Assembly (NCBI GenBank): GCA_029237695.1
Contig: CM055280.1
Coordinates: forward strand, 31,043,102-31,107,101
Direction of reading: 5' to 3'
Length of the DNA: 64,000 nucleotides
Source: Conchocele bisecta
Taxonomy: Eukaryota; Mollusca; Bivalvia; Lucinida; Thyasiridae
Under the pieces are notes generated by a model that ran no database searches, was not told the origin of the DNA, and worked only from the letters and a program-made list of their open reading frames with translations. Below, in pieces: positions 1-11,716 of this stretch (positions are counted from its first letter, which is position 1; each line of letters starts with the position of its first letter). The position numbers were made by a program, and so were the translations under genes.

Positions 1-459
1 TTGCAAGCAGGGTATATAATTGAATACGCAGGCCAGTACTGGGTCAAGGTCACACACTTATATAAGTTAGCCCTATTTTCATTAGTAATCTTGCGGAAAT
101 AAATTATATGGAAATACAAGATTCACCCAATTTTCATTAAAAATAAATTGTCTATCGTTCCTCTGTTGATTTCCCTTTCTCATCTAGTTTATCGGTTTAG
201 CGTCAAATTTTCTGCGGTGGAACACAAAAAAAGAGCCAATAAATGAGCATGAAAATATGATTTGTTTTCTAACAGTTAATAGATAAATTGAAGAGGTCAA
301 TGGAATATGGGGGAGGGGAGAGTTTTATTGCCTTATTACATTGACCATTTGAATTCTGTGGTAACAAAACTCATAGTTTCTCATTGGTTGTTATGTACGT
401 GGTATGATGGTTGTGATAGCGAGAGAGTTACTTGTTACTGTGGTGAGAGGGAATATAGC

Positions 460-636
460 CAGGGATTCCGCTGGCGATCGCCACTTTCGCAATTGGCGAT
501 AAATATAAACAATTGGCGATAAAAAATTACAATTTTCGAGAAAAAAAACAAACAAAAACAAAACTCGAAAATTGTAATTTTTTATCGCCAATTTTTTGAA
601 GTGGGGATTTTTTTATTTTCCCCAGCGGAATCCCTG
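460..636. repeat. Palindromic MITE, GGATTCCGCTGG family, copy 1
   Basis: Ends are inverted copies (CAGGGATTCCGCTGG at the left, CCAGCGGAATCCCTG at the right). The core (about 495-596) is an inverted repeat around ATTGGCGATAAAAAATTAC. TATAGC flanks both sides (454-459 and 637-642), a likely target duplication. No coding capacity. Confidence 0.75.
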
Positions 637-689
637 TATAGCCTGTTACTTCATCCAGGGATCAACCCTTAGCATGCGGGAAACATAAA

Positions 690-848
690 TTGTCGTCTGC
701 TGTTGTTCTATATTTTGTCTTCTTTCTCAATAAAAACACGGTTTGACAGCACTTTAGAATCATTTCCAATGGAAATGAATCTAAAGTGCTGTCATATCAT
801 GTTTTTGATGATAGAAATGGGAAATAGAAAATAAACAGCAGACGACAA
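690..848. repeat. Foldback MITE, GTCGTCTGCTG family, copy 1
   Basis: Starts TGTCGTCTGCTGTT and ends AACAGCAGACGACA. The centre is an inverted repeat of GACAGCACTTTAGAATCATT. Related copies lie near 6,571, 9,358, 14,398, 32,817 and 33,727. Confidence 0.7.
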
Positions 849-1399
849 AATTTAATTCAGTATTGGATTGGTTAAGCTATCCTATCCCCAGGGGTCGTAA
901 CTCTGGCCCCTTCCCCCCAATGCTAGGGGCCGATATTTAAAAAACAAATTCAACAAAAAAAATATTTTGAAAAGTAAAAAAAAGTATTACCGGTACATGC
1001 ATATATTTGTCCTATCATGCAATTATCTATTCGAAAATTTCAAACCCAGGGTTATGAAATTCAGGGTATTAATAAAAAAAATTCTTAATACATTGCAATA
1101 CAAAACTGCGAAAAAAATACTTTAAAAGATTACATCACAAAACTTGTAAAACATTTTTTTAATGGCGTTTTGTTTGTAATACATGTAATATAATTTTACT
1201 GAACATATGAGGAGGCTACTATTTAGAGAGGTGACTACTATTAAAATACATTCAGTCAAATTTGGCACAGAGAATGAACAATTTACAGTGTGCGATAAAT
1301 GCGATTTTCCCCAAAATTGTTAAAATTGGCCCCTTGCCCAAATGGTTGGCTCAAACCTGTCCTCCTAGGTCTTGTTCATACGGAAAAGTAACACGCTAC
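849..1399. other. Gene-less AT-rich spacer
   Basis: Only short A/T homopolymers and a small inverted repeat around GGCCCC near 915-930 are visible. No ORF, RNA gene or element boundary is supported. Confidence 0.5.
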
Positions 1400-1684
1400 C
1401 AGGGGCGTAGCTAGCCAATTTGAACCTGCAGGCCTGGTTGACGACTTCGAGCACCGTTGGTGGGAGTATGCTAGGGGGGTCTGCCCCCCCCCACCCCCCC
1501 CCCCCCCCCAGAAAAAAAAATTTGAAATTAGAAGGTAAATGATGCACTCTGGCACATTTCAAAACACCTTTGTATTGGCAAAAAGTTGCCTATTTTTATT
1601 GAATTTTTGGCGTTTTTATTTTTTCCATTTTCTAGAAAATTCTGCAGGCCCGGGCCTGCAGTCCTTAATGCAGCTACGCGCCTG
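1400..1684. repeat. hAT-like MITE, CAGGGGCGTAGCTAG family
   Basis: Left end CAGGGGCGTAGCTAG and right end GCTACGCGCCTG are imperfect inverted repeats, a terminus style typical of hAT MITEs. It holds a C-rich run at about 1,485-1,510 and a CTGCAGGCCCGGGCCTGCAG palindrome near the right end. No transposase. Confidence 0.6.
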
Positions 1685-1905
1685 GCTATACTCTCGTTGA
1701 GTTTATGCTGTTTGTTGGATTTAGAACATGTTTAAGGAGAAATTTGTTTTATTTTACCTCTTCATCCGCCAATTTGACACAAATTTCCACGCTATGAATA
1801 TTTAAAACATTTTACATTATTCAAGATGTTATCGTATTATATATATTCACCGTTCTTATTAATAGAGCTATGGCTGAGAAAAGCGAGCTTATGAAATATG
1901 CGACC

Positions 1906-1965
1906 GGCATAGCTCCAGATCAGCCTGCGCATACGCGCAGTCTGATCTGGAGCTATGTTGTTCGT
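1906..1965. repeat. Foldback repeat, GATCAGACTGCGC family, copy 1
   Basis: Inverted repeat: ATAGCTCCAGATCAGCCTGC pairs with a downstream TCTGATCTGGAGCTAT. The same core recurs near 8,877, 11,660, 15,677, 61,897 and 63,218. Confidence 0.6.
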
Positions 1966-2009
1966 CAGTATGTCAGTTGGGCATGCTTATGCAATTGCGA
2001 AAGTCATTG

Positions 2010-2080
2010 CAGCAGGGTAAATACGGGATTGAAACCGTTGGCCCGGCCTTAAATGACCTTAGCTGTTGATAGGCCATTAC
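2010..2080 (+). repeat. SINE-like retroposon, 3' fragment
   Basis: Contains the 3' signature shared with complete copies at 25,895-26,333 and 34,492-34,916: GGCCCGGCCTTAAATGACCT followed by AGCTGTTGATAGGCC. The 5' part is not recognisable here. Confidence 0.5.
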
Positions 2081-2435
2081 ACACCAATAGATGAAATTGT
2101 GGGAGTTTGCAGAATGAACAGGGGCTAGATTTTCCACAAATGTCCAAAATAGGCCAAAAAACGTGGAAAATCATGGAGTTACGTCCCTTAGAGCCACTAA
2201 GCATAGCTTGTTTTGTATTTTTTTCAAAATCCTTCATATTTGCTGAAAAGTATGTCAACTTTGGACTTTAAAATAGTAAAGTTCCACAACTCTAGAACCA
2301 CACGACAATTCTGTATTGCAGTAATTAATTTTTACGAATATTACATAAATTGTGAAAATGTAATTGCGTATTTGTGTAACTATTTCACTAATTTTCAACA
2401 TGATACATGTATGTTAAAATGGACTTGCATGTTAC

Positions 2436-2503
2436 AGTGAAACCTCTCGAAACTGGACACCCTGGGAGGTCCCAGGGTGTCCGGTTTCGAGAGTTTCCAC
2501 TGT
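2436..2503. repeat. Foldback repeat, CCGGACACCCTGGG family, copy 1
   Basis: Near-perfect hairpin: ACAGTGAAACCTCTCGAAAC then GGACACCCTGGG, mirrored by CCCAGGGTGTCC and GAGAGTTTCCACTGT. Other copies lie at 18,230 and 36,879. Confidence 0.7.
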
Positions 2504-2929
2504 AAATCAGATATATGAGCCGTCATTACAGTCGTGCACAGTAATATAGATTAATTGGCTCGCCTCTGTTATGATTAACTCCCTTGTCATGTCGCTGTAT
2601 TTCGCCGATATTGATTTCGATATTCAGTCATATTTTCTGTAACTCGCATAAATAATTTGGTAAAAAAGACGGCTAATATGCCATTCAATTCTGCATTAGC
2701 TCTGTATTTCGTGGCCGCTTACGGCGTCACTTACAGAAAATATTGATTTTTCTTCAAAATCTGATCGGCGAAAAACTGCAATATGATAAGCGAGATAATA
2801 CAGATACGGACCAATTAAAAACCTATTAACCCTTTCCCCCTATATAGCTGACCTGGAATGATCCATGTTATTTTTGGGCTATTCCATTAATGAAAATAAA
2901 AAAGATATTGTTTCAAAAAATTTAAATTA

Positions 2930-3000
2930 ATGACAAACTGCAGATCCAGATGAGCCGGCTCGTTACGAGCCGGCTCATCTGGATCTACAGTGTTTGCAAA
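2930..3000. repeat. Foldback repeat, GATGAGACGGCTCG family, copy 1
   Basis: Palindrome AGATGAGCCGGCTCG followed by TTA and the mirror CGAGCCGGCTCATCT, flanked by GCAGATCC and GGATCTACAGTG. Sister copies at 5,880 and 17,497. Confidence 0.7.
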
Positions 3001-3209
3001 TGGTCGTTAGGGTTGAAAGGGTTAAAATTAACCACACTCATCTCTGTTTACGCGGTGTCTGATTTAGCATGGTTCTAATGTACAACTGTTTTATCTTAGC
3101 CTCAAGTTTTAATGAGTCGATCAACGGGGACGCATTACTGTTGAAGTGCGAAGCATTAGCTGCGTCTCGGGAGCATTATACATATAGACGTGCCTTTATA
3201 CTTCCTTCA

Positions 3210-3212
3210 TTC

Positions 3213-3252
<40 letters not shown>
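3210..3252. repeat. (ATCA)n microsatellite
   Basis: About ten consecutive ATCA units. It sits in a short open frame giving an NQSI repeat, which is a by-product. Confidence 0.85.
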
Positions 3253-3254
<2 letters not shown>

Positions 3255-3329
3255 ATACCACCAGGCTGTGAAGTATCCTGCGGGGTATATAGTTTTTGCC
3301 CTTCCGTCCGGTCGGTCGTCTATTCATAA

Positions 3330-3560
3330 TCCTATTCTAGGGGAGGCGCCAAGTGACTTCGGTGTGGTATGGACCTGGCACCAGGTCAGGTTATTCTAAT
3401 TTCAGGGTTGAATATATTTTTTCTCGATGTAAATATTCCGTTCCAATTTTGGGATTTTCCCCCCAATGCAGCAGGTTAAAACGGAATCGAACCCGTTTGC
3501 CCGGCCTTACATGACCTTGGCTGTTGATAGGTCGTTAAGCACCAATAAACAAACAAACTA
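3330..3560 (+). repeat. SINE-like retroposon, 3' half
   Basis: Shares in order GGCGCCAAGTGAC, GTGTGGTATGGACCTGGCAC, TTCTAATTTCAGGGTTGAAT, TTTTGGGATTTTCCCCC, CCCGGCCTTACATGACCTTG and an ACAAACAAAC tail with the other copies. The 5' third is missing. Confidence 0.65.
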
Positions 3561-3696
3561 TTCATTTCGACCCACATTCGGGATCTTAGAGGGTTGGGAG
3601 TGTGGCCTAAAAACAATGGAACTAATTCTATACCACCTAAACCTATTGTTTCTTAGTAGGTTATTTCTTTGTTTCTTTGCCAGTATTGTCAGTCCG

Positions 3697-3845
3697 CTGG
3701 ATTCCGCTGGCGATCGAAAATTGTAATTTTTTATCGCCAATTGTTTATTTTTATCCTATTGGTTATTCCTCTCTTTTTTTCTTTTTTTTTCGTAATTTTT
3801 TTTTTTTGAAGTGGCAATTTTTTTTATTTTCCCCAGCGGAATACC
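3697..3845. repeat. MITE, GGATTCCGCTGG family, copy 2 (degenerate)
   Basis: Left GGATTCCGCTGGCGATCG and right CCCAGCGGAATACCTG match copy 1 at 460-636. The interior keeps TTTTATCGCCAATTG and T-rich tracts. Confidence 0.6.
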
Positions 3846-4193
3846 TGCATATCACATATTTGATAAAAATTTGTGTTAAAACTTGTTTCTCCGTCCATGC
3901 AGTGTCCAGGGTATCCATTAGCCCCTGCTCATTTCCTCTAATACTAGTTCATTCACAAAGACTGTGACGTGTATCACACACGATTGAAATGAGTGAAATC
4001 TGAAATGAATGCCACTTAACATAATAGATGTTAATAATCATTAAATCAACTTATTTCCTTGACAAAGGCCCGAGGTCGTTACATTGAACTAGTGGGTTTG
4101 TGGTTTATTAAGAATCATACAATTTGTGGATATACTTCATAACCGTGGATATTGTATTCAGGGTCGCAATTAAATCCGCTGTTGAAGATATTC

Positions 4194-4597
4194 TATCAGG
4201 GCTCCAGATAAGCTGTGTATTTGCATAAATACCCAATTAAAATTGCCAAAAACCCAATTGAAATCAGAAGTAGTGAGTATCAAAAAGCAATGAAAAATTT
4301 GTGGTATCTTTATCATGTTATTGTTACAGAAAACAATATAACACCACAAATATAACATATTTTCTCATGAAAACACATCTTGGTATTTCATTAGAATTGT
4401 CTCCAAGGAGACAATTCTAATGAAATACCAAGATGTGTTTTCGTTTAGAAGCAAACTATTCAATGCGTGTGGTCTGCTGATGTGTAAACAGTTGTGTGAT
4501 TCTATTTTACACAATTAAAATTTTTAAATACCCAATTGCTTCAGAAATGATGGGAGTAACAATACTCAATTACTAATTACTTATCTGGAGCCTTGTT
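4194..4597. repeat. hAT-like MITE, GCTCCAGATAAG family, copy 1
   Basis: Termini are CAGGGCTCCAGATAAG and CTTATCTGGAGCCTTG. TTCTAT abuts both ends, a likely decayed target duplication. The middle (about 4,380-4,440) is a perfect foldback of TTTCATTAGAATTGTCTCC. Non-coding; the nearest relatives are at 10,354 and 35,441. Confidence 0.7.
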
Positions 4598-5320
4598 CTA
4601 TGACCTGCTTGTTTAAAATTAGTAATTGATATCCAGGTCTAGCATTGATATTTGAGGATGGGAGGTGCAACACAATCATGAATCCATCCTCATTGGGATT
4701 CGTACTTGGTAGAAAGAGAGATAGTGATCACAATGACATCCGTATGTCTGTATGTCTGTCCGTCTGAAATCTATGTTATCATTGTTAAGTTACTGGTATT
4801 TGTATGACCATAAGTTAGATTGACTTGAAATATCATATATTTGTTTATCATCATCCATATTTTGCTATAGCCTAGGGTAGGCCCTACCCATGTGACACCT
4901 GTATCCAAGGTTAATAGTGTCAAATTGCAAATATGTATTGAAGTTTTTGCGTACCTTATACCAAATCTCTGCAACAATGTCAGTTTGATTTGCAACTGCA
5001 TATGCTTAGCAATGTGACCCCATGTCAAAGATCACGATGAAAATGACTTGGAATTGGTGTTAACGTTTTTGCTAAAGTTGTGTATTAATGTACCTTATAT
5101 CTTTTCACTCATACATACCGGGACCATCAATACACCCTGGGACCACCAATACAGACTATCAATTGCCTCGGCGGGCTCGACATGTGGCCACGGTCATCCG
5201 GTTCCTGACAATCATCCCAAGTAAATGCCCATTTCAATCATTTTATAGTTCTAAGTATACAGTAATAACGCTCAATTGATGAACATCATATAGGGCATTT
5301 ACAACATTTGTTGCGGGCAG

Positions 5321-5387
5321 GTAACTACAAAACATCCCGCACCGTCAGTTTCTGCTACGGACGATACGGGATGTTTTACAGAGTTAC
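5321..5387. repeat. Short inverted repeat
   Basis: GTAACTACAAAACATCCCG is followed 28 bases later by an imperfect reverse complement (CGGGATGTTTTACAGAGTTAC). Function unknown; it looks like a small foldback element. Confidence 0.5.
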
Positions 5388-5879
5388 GGCGTGCAACTAT
5401 TAATGTACAGAATATGTACAATGTTCATATGTGGGTCTACACTGCTCGCAAATACCATAAACCCCATTTCTCCAGTTACGCCCACATATAACAATATTGC
5501 TGTTTATACAGTATAATGTACAGAGTTATATGTGGCATAATTATGTTAAATGTATCGTGTTAGTATGCATGTGTTTGTATATTTATGCTGAAAGTTGTTG
5601 TTGATAACCTGTTAAAATGTATGGCTGTCATGCAAAATCCTGTACGTGTAGATGCGATGTGTCGTTATTGTGTTTATTATTTTTTAAAAACTTTATGGAA
5701 AACGAAAATTGTTACTATCTGCGATATTTTTCTGAAGAAAAGTCACAATTTGTCTGTATTTTCTGTCATCGTTTGCAAAATTGAACCATTTCACCAGGAA
5801 TTATATGACATTTATTGTTCTTTTTTGGACTAGTTCATTATACCGAGTATTTTTAAAATACCTTAAAATGCTGACGAAC

Positions 5880-5955
5880 ATGTGCAATCACTGAAGATCC
5901 TGATGAGACGGCTTGTTCCAAGCCGTCTCATCAGGATCTTCAGTGATTGCAAATG
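5880..5955. repeat. Foldback repeat, GATGAGACGGCTCG family, copy 2
   Basis: GATCCTGATGAGACGGCTTG and its mirror CAAGCCGTCTCATCAGGATC, framed by TGCAATCACTGA and TCAGTGATTGCA, so the palindrome runs the whole length. Confidence 0.75.
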
Positions 5956-6570
5956 TAGGGTTGAAAGGGCTGAAGAAGATCGAGACGCTGACGTCACATT
6001 TGATATAACGTACAAGATTTGTCGCGACTGTCCATGTTGTCTTCCTGTGTCATGCTTTGTTGCATAGCATTGGCTTTTCGCTGTGTAACAACACATTGTA
6101 TTAAAAATACACTAGTGTAATGCATATGTATAAATAAGACTACTACACGAAACATCTTGATGATCAGTACAGCTTCATTGCATGAAACTGTGCTTATGCA
6201 ATACATAGAATATTTCATTTGTCACAGTATTGGTTTAATATGATATTTATTAACTCACTGACTGATTTTTCTCTCAGAAATTTGGCATAGCCTCGTTTCA
6301 TATGAAATCAATAAGTATCACATTAAATCAATCTTAATGTAAGATCGTTATATATTTCACATTTCAATATGGTATTTTTTGTTATTTGACGAGTTGGAAA
6401 TTACGAAAATTGTATCGTAGCCAATGAAAATTTGGGAACAAACGTCAGATAATTAACTTGTTCTTGAGTGACATTTATCATTTGAGGCTTGTGTTTATGT
6501 ACGTGACCATCCTGTCGAAGCATGAATTCAAACTTTGAAATGTTTAACCCTTACTAAGCTGAATTAAATG

Positions 6571-6733
6571 CTGTCGTCTGCTGGAAATGTTTTATTGTCA
6601 ATATTTCTCGTCAAAAACCTGGTTTTTGACAGCACATGAGAATCGTCTCCAGTGGAGACGATTCTCATGTGCTGTCAAAACCAGGTTTTTGTCGAGAATT
6701 AAAGCAAAAATGAAAAACAGCAGACGGCAATTT
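6571..6733. repeat. Foldback MITE, GTCGTCTGCTG family, copy 2
   Basis: CTGTCGTCTGCTG at the left and CAGCAGACGGCA at the right. The centre is a long palindrome around GACAGCACATGAGAATCGTC. Confidence 0.7.
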
Positions 6734-6957
6734 TCGTCAACAGCGTAGGAAGGGTTAAGAGTTGTGGGCATTTTTTGTTCCATATTTTTGTTTATAGAAA
6801 TGCTTATTTGTTGATGGAAATGTTGAACTGTGTGTTTCTTTATACCTGAATGAATGTACAGCATTACTAGATCGATCATTGTTATTAACTATTTGCACGC
6901 TGATCATATGCCTTTTTGCTTCAGAAAATTTTAAATATCTTTCTTATTTCTTATCGG

Positions 6958-7030
6958 AAGTATGTGTCGTCACCACTGATGTGAACCGTCTCGTCGAGAG
7001 TGTTCAAATGAGTGGTGACAACATCTTCTT
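6958..7030. repeat. Foldback repeat, CCACTCATTTGAACCGTCTC family, copy 1 (degenerate)
   Basis: GTCACCACTGATGTGAACCG and a mirrored TTCAAATGAGTGGTGACAAC. One arm has drifted compared with the copies at 8,737 and 12,150. Confidence 0.6.
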
Positions 7031-7165
7031 TGGATGAAAAATGAAAACAAATGGTGGAAATGTTTTTTGAGATTTTTATATCCGTTAATACAGGCTTTTA
7101 CTGCTATTTTCTTTTGCACATAACCTGAAAACAATAATAAATAAAATGCATTAAAGTGACTGTAC

Positions 7166-7463
7166 CAGTAGCCTATTTCACCAATATGGCAAAGTATACT
7201 TATCTAGCAAAGTATACTTTGAGGGAGACATTTTCAATTTAAGGATAAATTTATTAATTTTTATTATACTGAATTTATTACATTAAAAACTGTGATAATG
7301 TAATAAATTCAGTATAATAATTCTGCATACTTTTAATCATCAAATATATGCAGTGGTTAGTTCTATATGAAATAATGCATTTCGGGAAAAATAAATGATT
7401 GCTCCCTCAAAGTATACTTTGCTAGATAAGTATACTTTGCAATGTTGGTGAAATCTGCTACTG
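7166..7463. repeat. MITE, CAGTAGCC/AAAGTATACTT family, copy 1
   Basis: Ends CAGTAGCCTATTTCACCAAT and GGTGAAATCTGCTACTG are inverted. Both ends carry double AAAGTATACTT boxes and the centre is a TTATACTGAATTTATTACAT foldback. One of five copies here (also 9,973; 13,378; 16,637; 26,504). Part of the central arm is lost. Confidence 0.8.
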
Positions 7464-8040
7464 AAATCTGCCTATATCTCGAACTGTGCAAAAATTATCT
7501 ATTATGTGTATTAGCTCGTGTAAATCTATTGGCTAAGCTAAACCATCTCCATTCACACTGCGTCGAGTAAATTACTTGTAAAAACACGCTCATCTTTTAC
7601 TTTTCCAAAAGACATTAATTGATAGAAATTAATGGGAATACATTTGAATAATAGCTGCAAACAAAGGTGTTTGGTTGACTGATTGACAAAATATGCTACC
7701 ATGAGAAATAATGGATAGTCTCTGTTTGCATGCTAAATACGCATGCGCTCTATTTTCACGCATGCGCTACACTATTAAACAGATGCTCGTTGCTAAGAAC
7801 GACAAAATTGTTGATAAATGGCCGCCATTTTGTTTTTAAGAGATACGCCTATAGTGATGTCTAGTCTTCAATATTTGGGAAATAATAATTCAGCATGGAA
7901 TATAGGCCGAGGTACAGCTATTGTCCATTCTATTTTTTGAACGACTGTATCTGACACAAAATATGTAACCTGCCATCCATGAAAAGGCCGTTGAAACGAA
8001 AGGGCTGTCGGAATCGTGTCCGGATGGTCAGGACGCGGAT
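7464..8040. other. Gene-less spacer
   Basis: No supported gene. A CGCATGCGCTC/CGCATGCGCTA pair sits near 7,740-7,770 and a CATTAATTGATAGAAATTAATG foldback near 7,612-7,633. Confidence 0.4.
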
Positions 8041-8044
8041 ACAG

Positions 8045-8167
8045 GGGGGGGTGGGGGGTTACGGGGGGGGTTGGGGGTGGGGGTGGGCCCGGTGTTGGGG
8101 AGTTGGGGATGGGGGTGGAGGTGGGGGGGTCCCCCCCCCCCCCCCCGGTACCCCCCCCCCCCCCCCC

Positions 8168-8242
<75 letters not shown>
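8045..8242. repeat. G-rich then poly-C low-complexity tract
   Basis: A G-dominated stretch (about 8,045-8,130) turns abruptly into almost pure C (8,131-8,242), so the pair forms a giant imperfect inverted repeat of G on C. Open frames here encode only poly-Gly or poly-Pro and are not genes. Confidence 0.85.
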
Positions 8243-8451
8243 TTGCTTCCCGGCAAAAAACAAAAAAAATAAAAAAAAAAAATAAATAATCTACAATACT
8301 GGATGGAATAGTTTTTTTCGTGGCCTAGGTGTCAGGAAATCGCATCTGCGGCAATCTGGCATTTAAAAATTTCCTGGGGGAGGACCCCCACACCGCCCAA
8401 CATTACGATTTCGCGCTCGTGGAGGTCGGCTATGCCGAATTGTAATTACAG

Positions 8452-8601
<150 letters not shown>

Positions 8602-8736
8602 TGCAATTATTTATGTATCCGCCCCTGCTGGTACGGCAACTGCCGGATCAATAATTTTGACATATTTGTAATTCATGTATAAAAAAAAGCCGGAATGTAA
8701 ATATTTTTCTGCATTTTTTCTTATTTCTCTTCAAAA

Positions 8737-8813
8737 GTATATGTTGTTATCACTCAGTTGAACCGTCTCGGCGAGACGGTTCAACTGAGTGGTAACAACA
8801 TAAACTTTTGGTG
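8737..8813. repeat. Foldback repeat, CCACTCATTTGAACCGTCTC family, copy 2
   Basis: TATATGTTGTTATCACTCAG then TTGAACCGTCTCG, mirrored by CGAGACGGTTCAA and CTGAGTGGTAACAACATAAA. Arms are about 35 bp with almost no loop. Confidence 0.75.
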
Positions 8814-8876
8814 GGTAGCGAGGGCACCCAGTCGATACGCCGGACCAATCTTATGATGCTTCCGGCGCCCCTGTGA

Positions 8877-8937
8877 ACAGTGTAGACCATGATCAGACTG
8901 CATTGATGCACAGGTTGATCTAGGTCCACACTGATTG
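8877..8937. repeat. Foldback repeat, GATCAGACTGCGC family, copy 2
   Basis: CAGTGTAGACCATGATCAGA pairs imperfectly with TTGATCTAGGTCCACACTG. Confidence 0.6.
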
Positions 8938-9224
8938 GGCGATGATTTTGAAATTTTATACACCATTTATATGCGTGCTTGTAAAACTGTCACAATGCAG
9001 TGTGACGGGTTGCGTGACCAAAAAATAGGTAACGATTTCTAAATATTGGTCTAAAACGACCTTTAAATGACTGGTTACAGGCCGTTTTACACCACATTAA
9101 ATAAATGAATAAATGAATTAGAATATTTGTCAAGAAACAAAGGTAAGCCATATTATTTTATAGGTTATATTTGATTTAACGTAGCTTACAGAATTTGCAT
9201 TTTAATTCTGACCATGCTGGAGCC

Positions 9225-9330
9225 CGTTTCACTAAACTTTGTACGACTAAAATGTTCACAAGTGCAAATGTAGGATCGTCTGTAAATTTCAATTTGTGGA
9301 TTTACATTCATTGAGCATAGGCTGCAACTG
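9225..9330. repeat. GTTTCACTAAACTTT foldback family, left-half fragment
   Basis: Contains CCGTTTCACTAAACTTTGTA, CGACTAAAATGTTC and TTGAGCATAGGCTGCA, as in the complete palindrome at 13,763-13,941, but the mirrored arm is absent. Confidence 0.55.
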
Positions 9331-9357
9331 CTACTAAATCAAATAATTGTTTACAAG

Positions 9358-9450
9358 AAGTGCTGTCGAAGCATGTTGTAAATTATTCTAAAATGCTGTC
9401 AAAGCATGTTTTTGATGATAAAAATAAAAAATAAACAGCAGACGACAAAA
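9358..9450. repeat. GTCGTCTGCTG foldback family, copy 3 (right half)
   Basis: Keeps AATGCTGTCAAAGCATGTTT and a terminal AACAGCAGACGACA. The left terminus is missing. Confidence 0.55.
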
Positions 9451-9972
9451 CAATTAAGATTGCGGTGTAAGGGTTAATTCATCTGTGGGCTATCAGATGA
9501 AATATAGCATATACATTGTGTAATAAAATGGTTTACCTCATTTCATTGGCAGATCTTAGCAAAATATTTTCCAATATCGGCCATTTTTAGGTCACTCGAC
9601 TCTCCACATTGCAACGGAATTTGTATAATTGTGCGTTTTTAATGTCGCTAATTGTAATAAATGATAAATTTTTGTTTCTATTAACTGCATATGATTCTTT
9701 GTATACAGTTTGTGTATTGTTAACGAATGGAGTACGATCCAATTCACGGTGGGAAAAGTGTGTCACATTGTCTTGCTTTTTCACCTGCTTCTATCGACAT
9801 TTTGCTATACGTCTCGGCATGCTCCAGATAAGCTGCATATGCTCCAGATAAGCTGCATATTTCACGCATATTTGACAGATCGATAAACACCATTAAATAA
9901 AATCAAATCAAATCAATCGCATCCCTAGATACTGAGGAATACAGGAAAATATAGTCAGATGTGGGCTTAAAT

Positions 9973-10259
9973 CAGTAGCCGAATTTCACCAACATTGCAA
10001 AGTATACTTTTCTAGCAAAGTATACTTTGAGGAAGAAATTTTCAATTTTAGGATAAATTTATTAATTTTTATTATACTGAATTTATTACATTATCACAGC
10101 CATTTTGGCTGTGATAATGTAAAAAATTCAGTATAATAATTCTGCATTCTTTTAATCATCAAATATATGCAGTGGTTAGTTCTATATGAAATAATGCATT
10201 TCAGGAAAAATAAATGATTACTCCCTCAAAGTATACTTTGCTAGAAAAGTATACTTTGA
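9973..10259. repeat. MITE, CAGTAGCC/AAAGTATACTT family, copy 2
   Basis: Intact left end and full central foldback (TTATCACAGCCATTTTGGCT). The right end stops after AGTATACTTTGAG, so it lacks the terminal GGTGAAAT segment. Confidence 0.75.
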
Positions 10260-10353
10260 GGTGCACATGCGGAATATGACACACGTGGCCGAGTTTGAAA
10301 CTGCTAAGCCTATTACGTTTCTGTTTAATGTTGTATCTCAGGTGTAGTTAGTA

Positions 10354-10741
10354 CAGGCTCCAGATAAGCAATTAGTAATTGAGTTTTGTCACTCCATCAT
10401 TTCTGAAGCAATTGGGTATTTCAAAATATTAATTGGGTAAAATAAAATCACACTACGGTTTAGCATCAACAGACCGCACTTATTGAATAGTTTGCTTCGA
10501 AATGAAAACATGTCTTGGCATATCATAAGGGAGACAATCCTAATGAAATACCAAGATGTGTTTTCACGGAAAATAAGAAAAAGTATGCTATATTTGTGGT
10601 CTGTTTATTGTTTTCTGCATCATGATAAAGGTACCACAAATTGTTTTTTGCATTTTGATACTCGCTACTTCTGATTTCAATTGGGTTTTTGGCAATTTTA
10701 ATTGGGTATTTAAGCAAATACGCAGCTTATCTGGAGCCCTG
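10354..10741. repeat. hAT-like MITE, GCTCCAGATAAG family, copy 2, with 8-bp TSD
   Basis: Element runs from CAGGCTCCAGATAAGC to GCTTATCTGGAGCCCTG. It is flanked by perfect AGTTAGTA duplications (10,346-10,353 and 10,742-10,749). Eight-base TSDs with CAGG/CCTG termini are the hAT hallmark. The centre is an imperfect foldback. No transposase, so it would be mobilised in trans. Confidence 0.85.
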
Positions 10742-11177
10742 AGTTAGTACAGGCTTAGGGATCATGTGATCTTGGAACTATATATAGAACCATATGCAAC
10801 TGATAGTTAAGCATGAATAGTCTAGTTGCATACGGTGTGGTTAGAAACAGTGGCAAAGTATTGCATTTCATATGTAGGTGTGTGAATTTTCCTCTTTTCA
10901 GCTGATTTCCTCTTTTTTAATAAAATTAAAAAAAAAAAAAAAAGTGCTGGACTTTGTTGAAACTGCACAAAAAAATCATACTTTTGTGGAGGGGATGAAT
11001 GTGTATCCTCTTTTTTTTGTTACATTTTTCACCAATTTCCTCTTTTCTCAAATTTTTGCTGTTCATACCCCTGCATATGGTGTTTACAAATATTTGTTTC
11101 TAGTATTCGGTTTCATAGGCCGAGGTTAAAACAAATATTTGAACAAATACTGATGATAAGCAGTAGATTAAAAAAAC

Positions 11178-11346
11178 AAAATCAATGCAAAATTTGCTGC
11201 ACTTTCTTTCATAAAGATACATTTTGCCGTTATAAAGTTATTAAAGGAAAATATACTTTGAAAATCAATGCAAAATTTGCTGCACTTTCATTTATAAAGA
11301 TACGTTTTGCCGTTATAAAGTTATTAAAGGAAAGTATACTTTGAAA
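11178..11346. repeat. 83-bp tandem duplication
   Basis: Two head-to-tail copies of a unit beginning AAAATCAATGCAAAATTTGC and ending AAATATACTTTG or AAGTATACTTTG, differing at only a few positions. Confidence 0.8.
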
Positions 11347-11654
11347 ATGGTGTCAAATGTTACATTAATTAGTTCTGATACCATGTGATCCCGCGCCTGT
11401 AATAGAATGCTCTGTTATTACCCAAATTTTCTGACGTTTGCCTAGGCCGGTTAACCGCTCTTCTCATATACCGGAAAATTTGGGTTTGCTCTGTTATAGA
11501 TAAATGGCATAGATTGCTAGCTGTGACTGGTGTGTGCGAATTTGCCGCCGGTTGATAAAAGAAAACTTACGACATTTTTATCATTAAAATTCTGTTCACT
11601 TTAATCGTGATCGTTTTGCTGACGCCAGTAAAGTTACTTTAGTGACAGAATTGC

Positions 11655-11716
11655 AAACAGTGTATGCCCTATTCAGACTGCGCAAATGCGCAGTCTGAAT
11701 AGAGCCTACGCTGATC
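11655..11716. repeat. Foldback repeat, GATCAGACTGCGC family, copy 3
   Basis: GCCCTATTCAGACTGCGCAA pairs with TTGCGCAGTCTGAATAGAGC. Confidence 0.6.
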
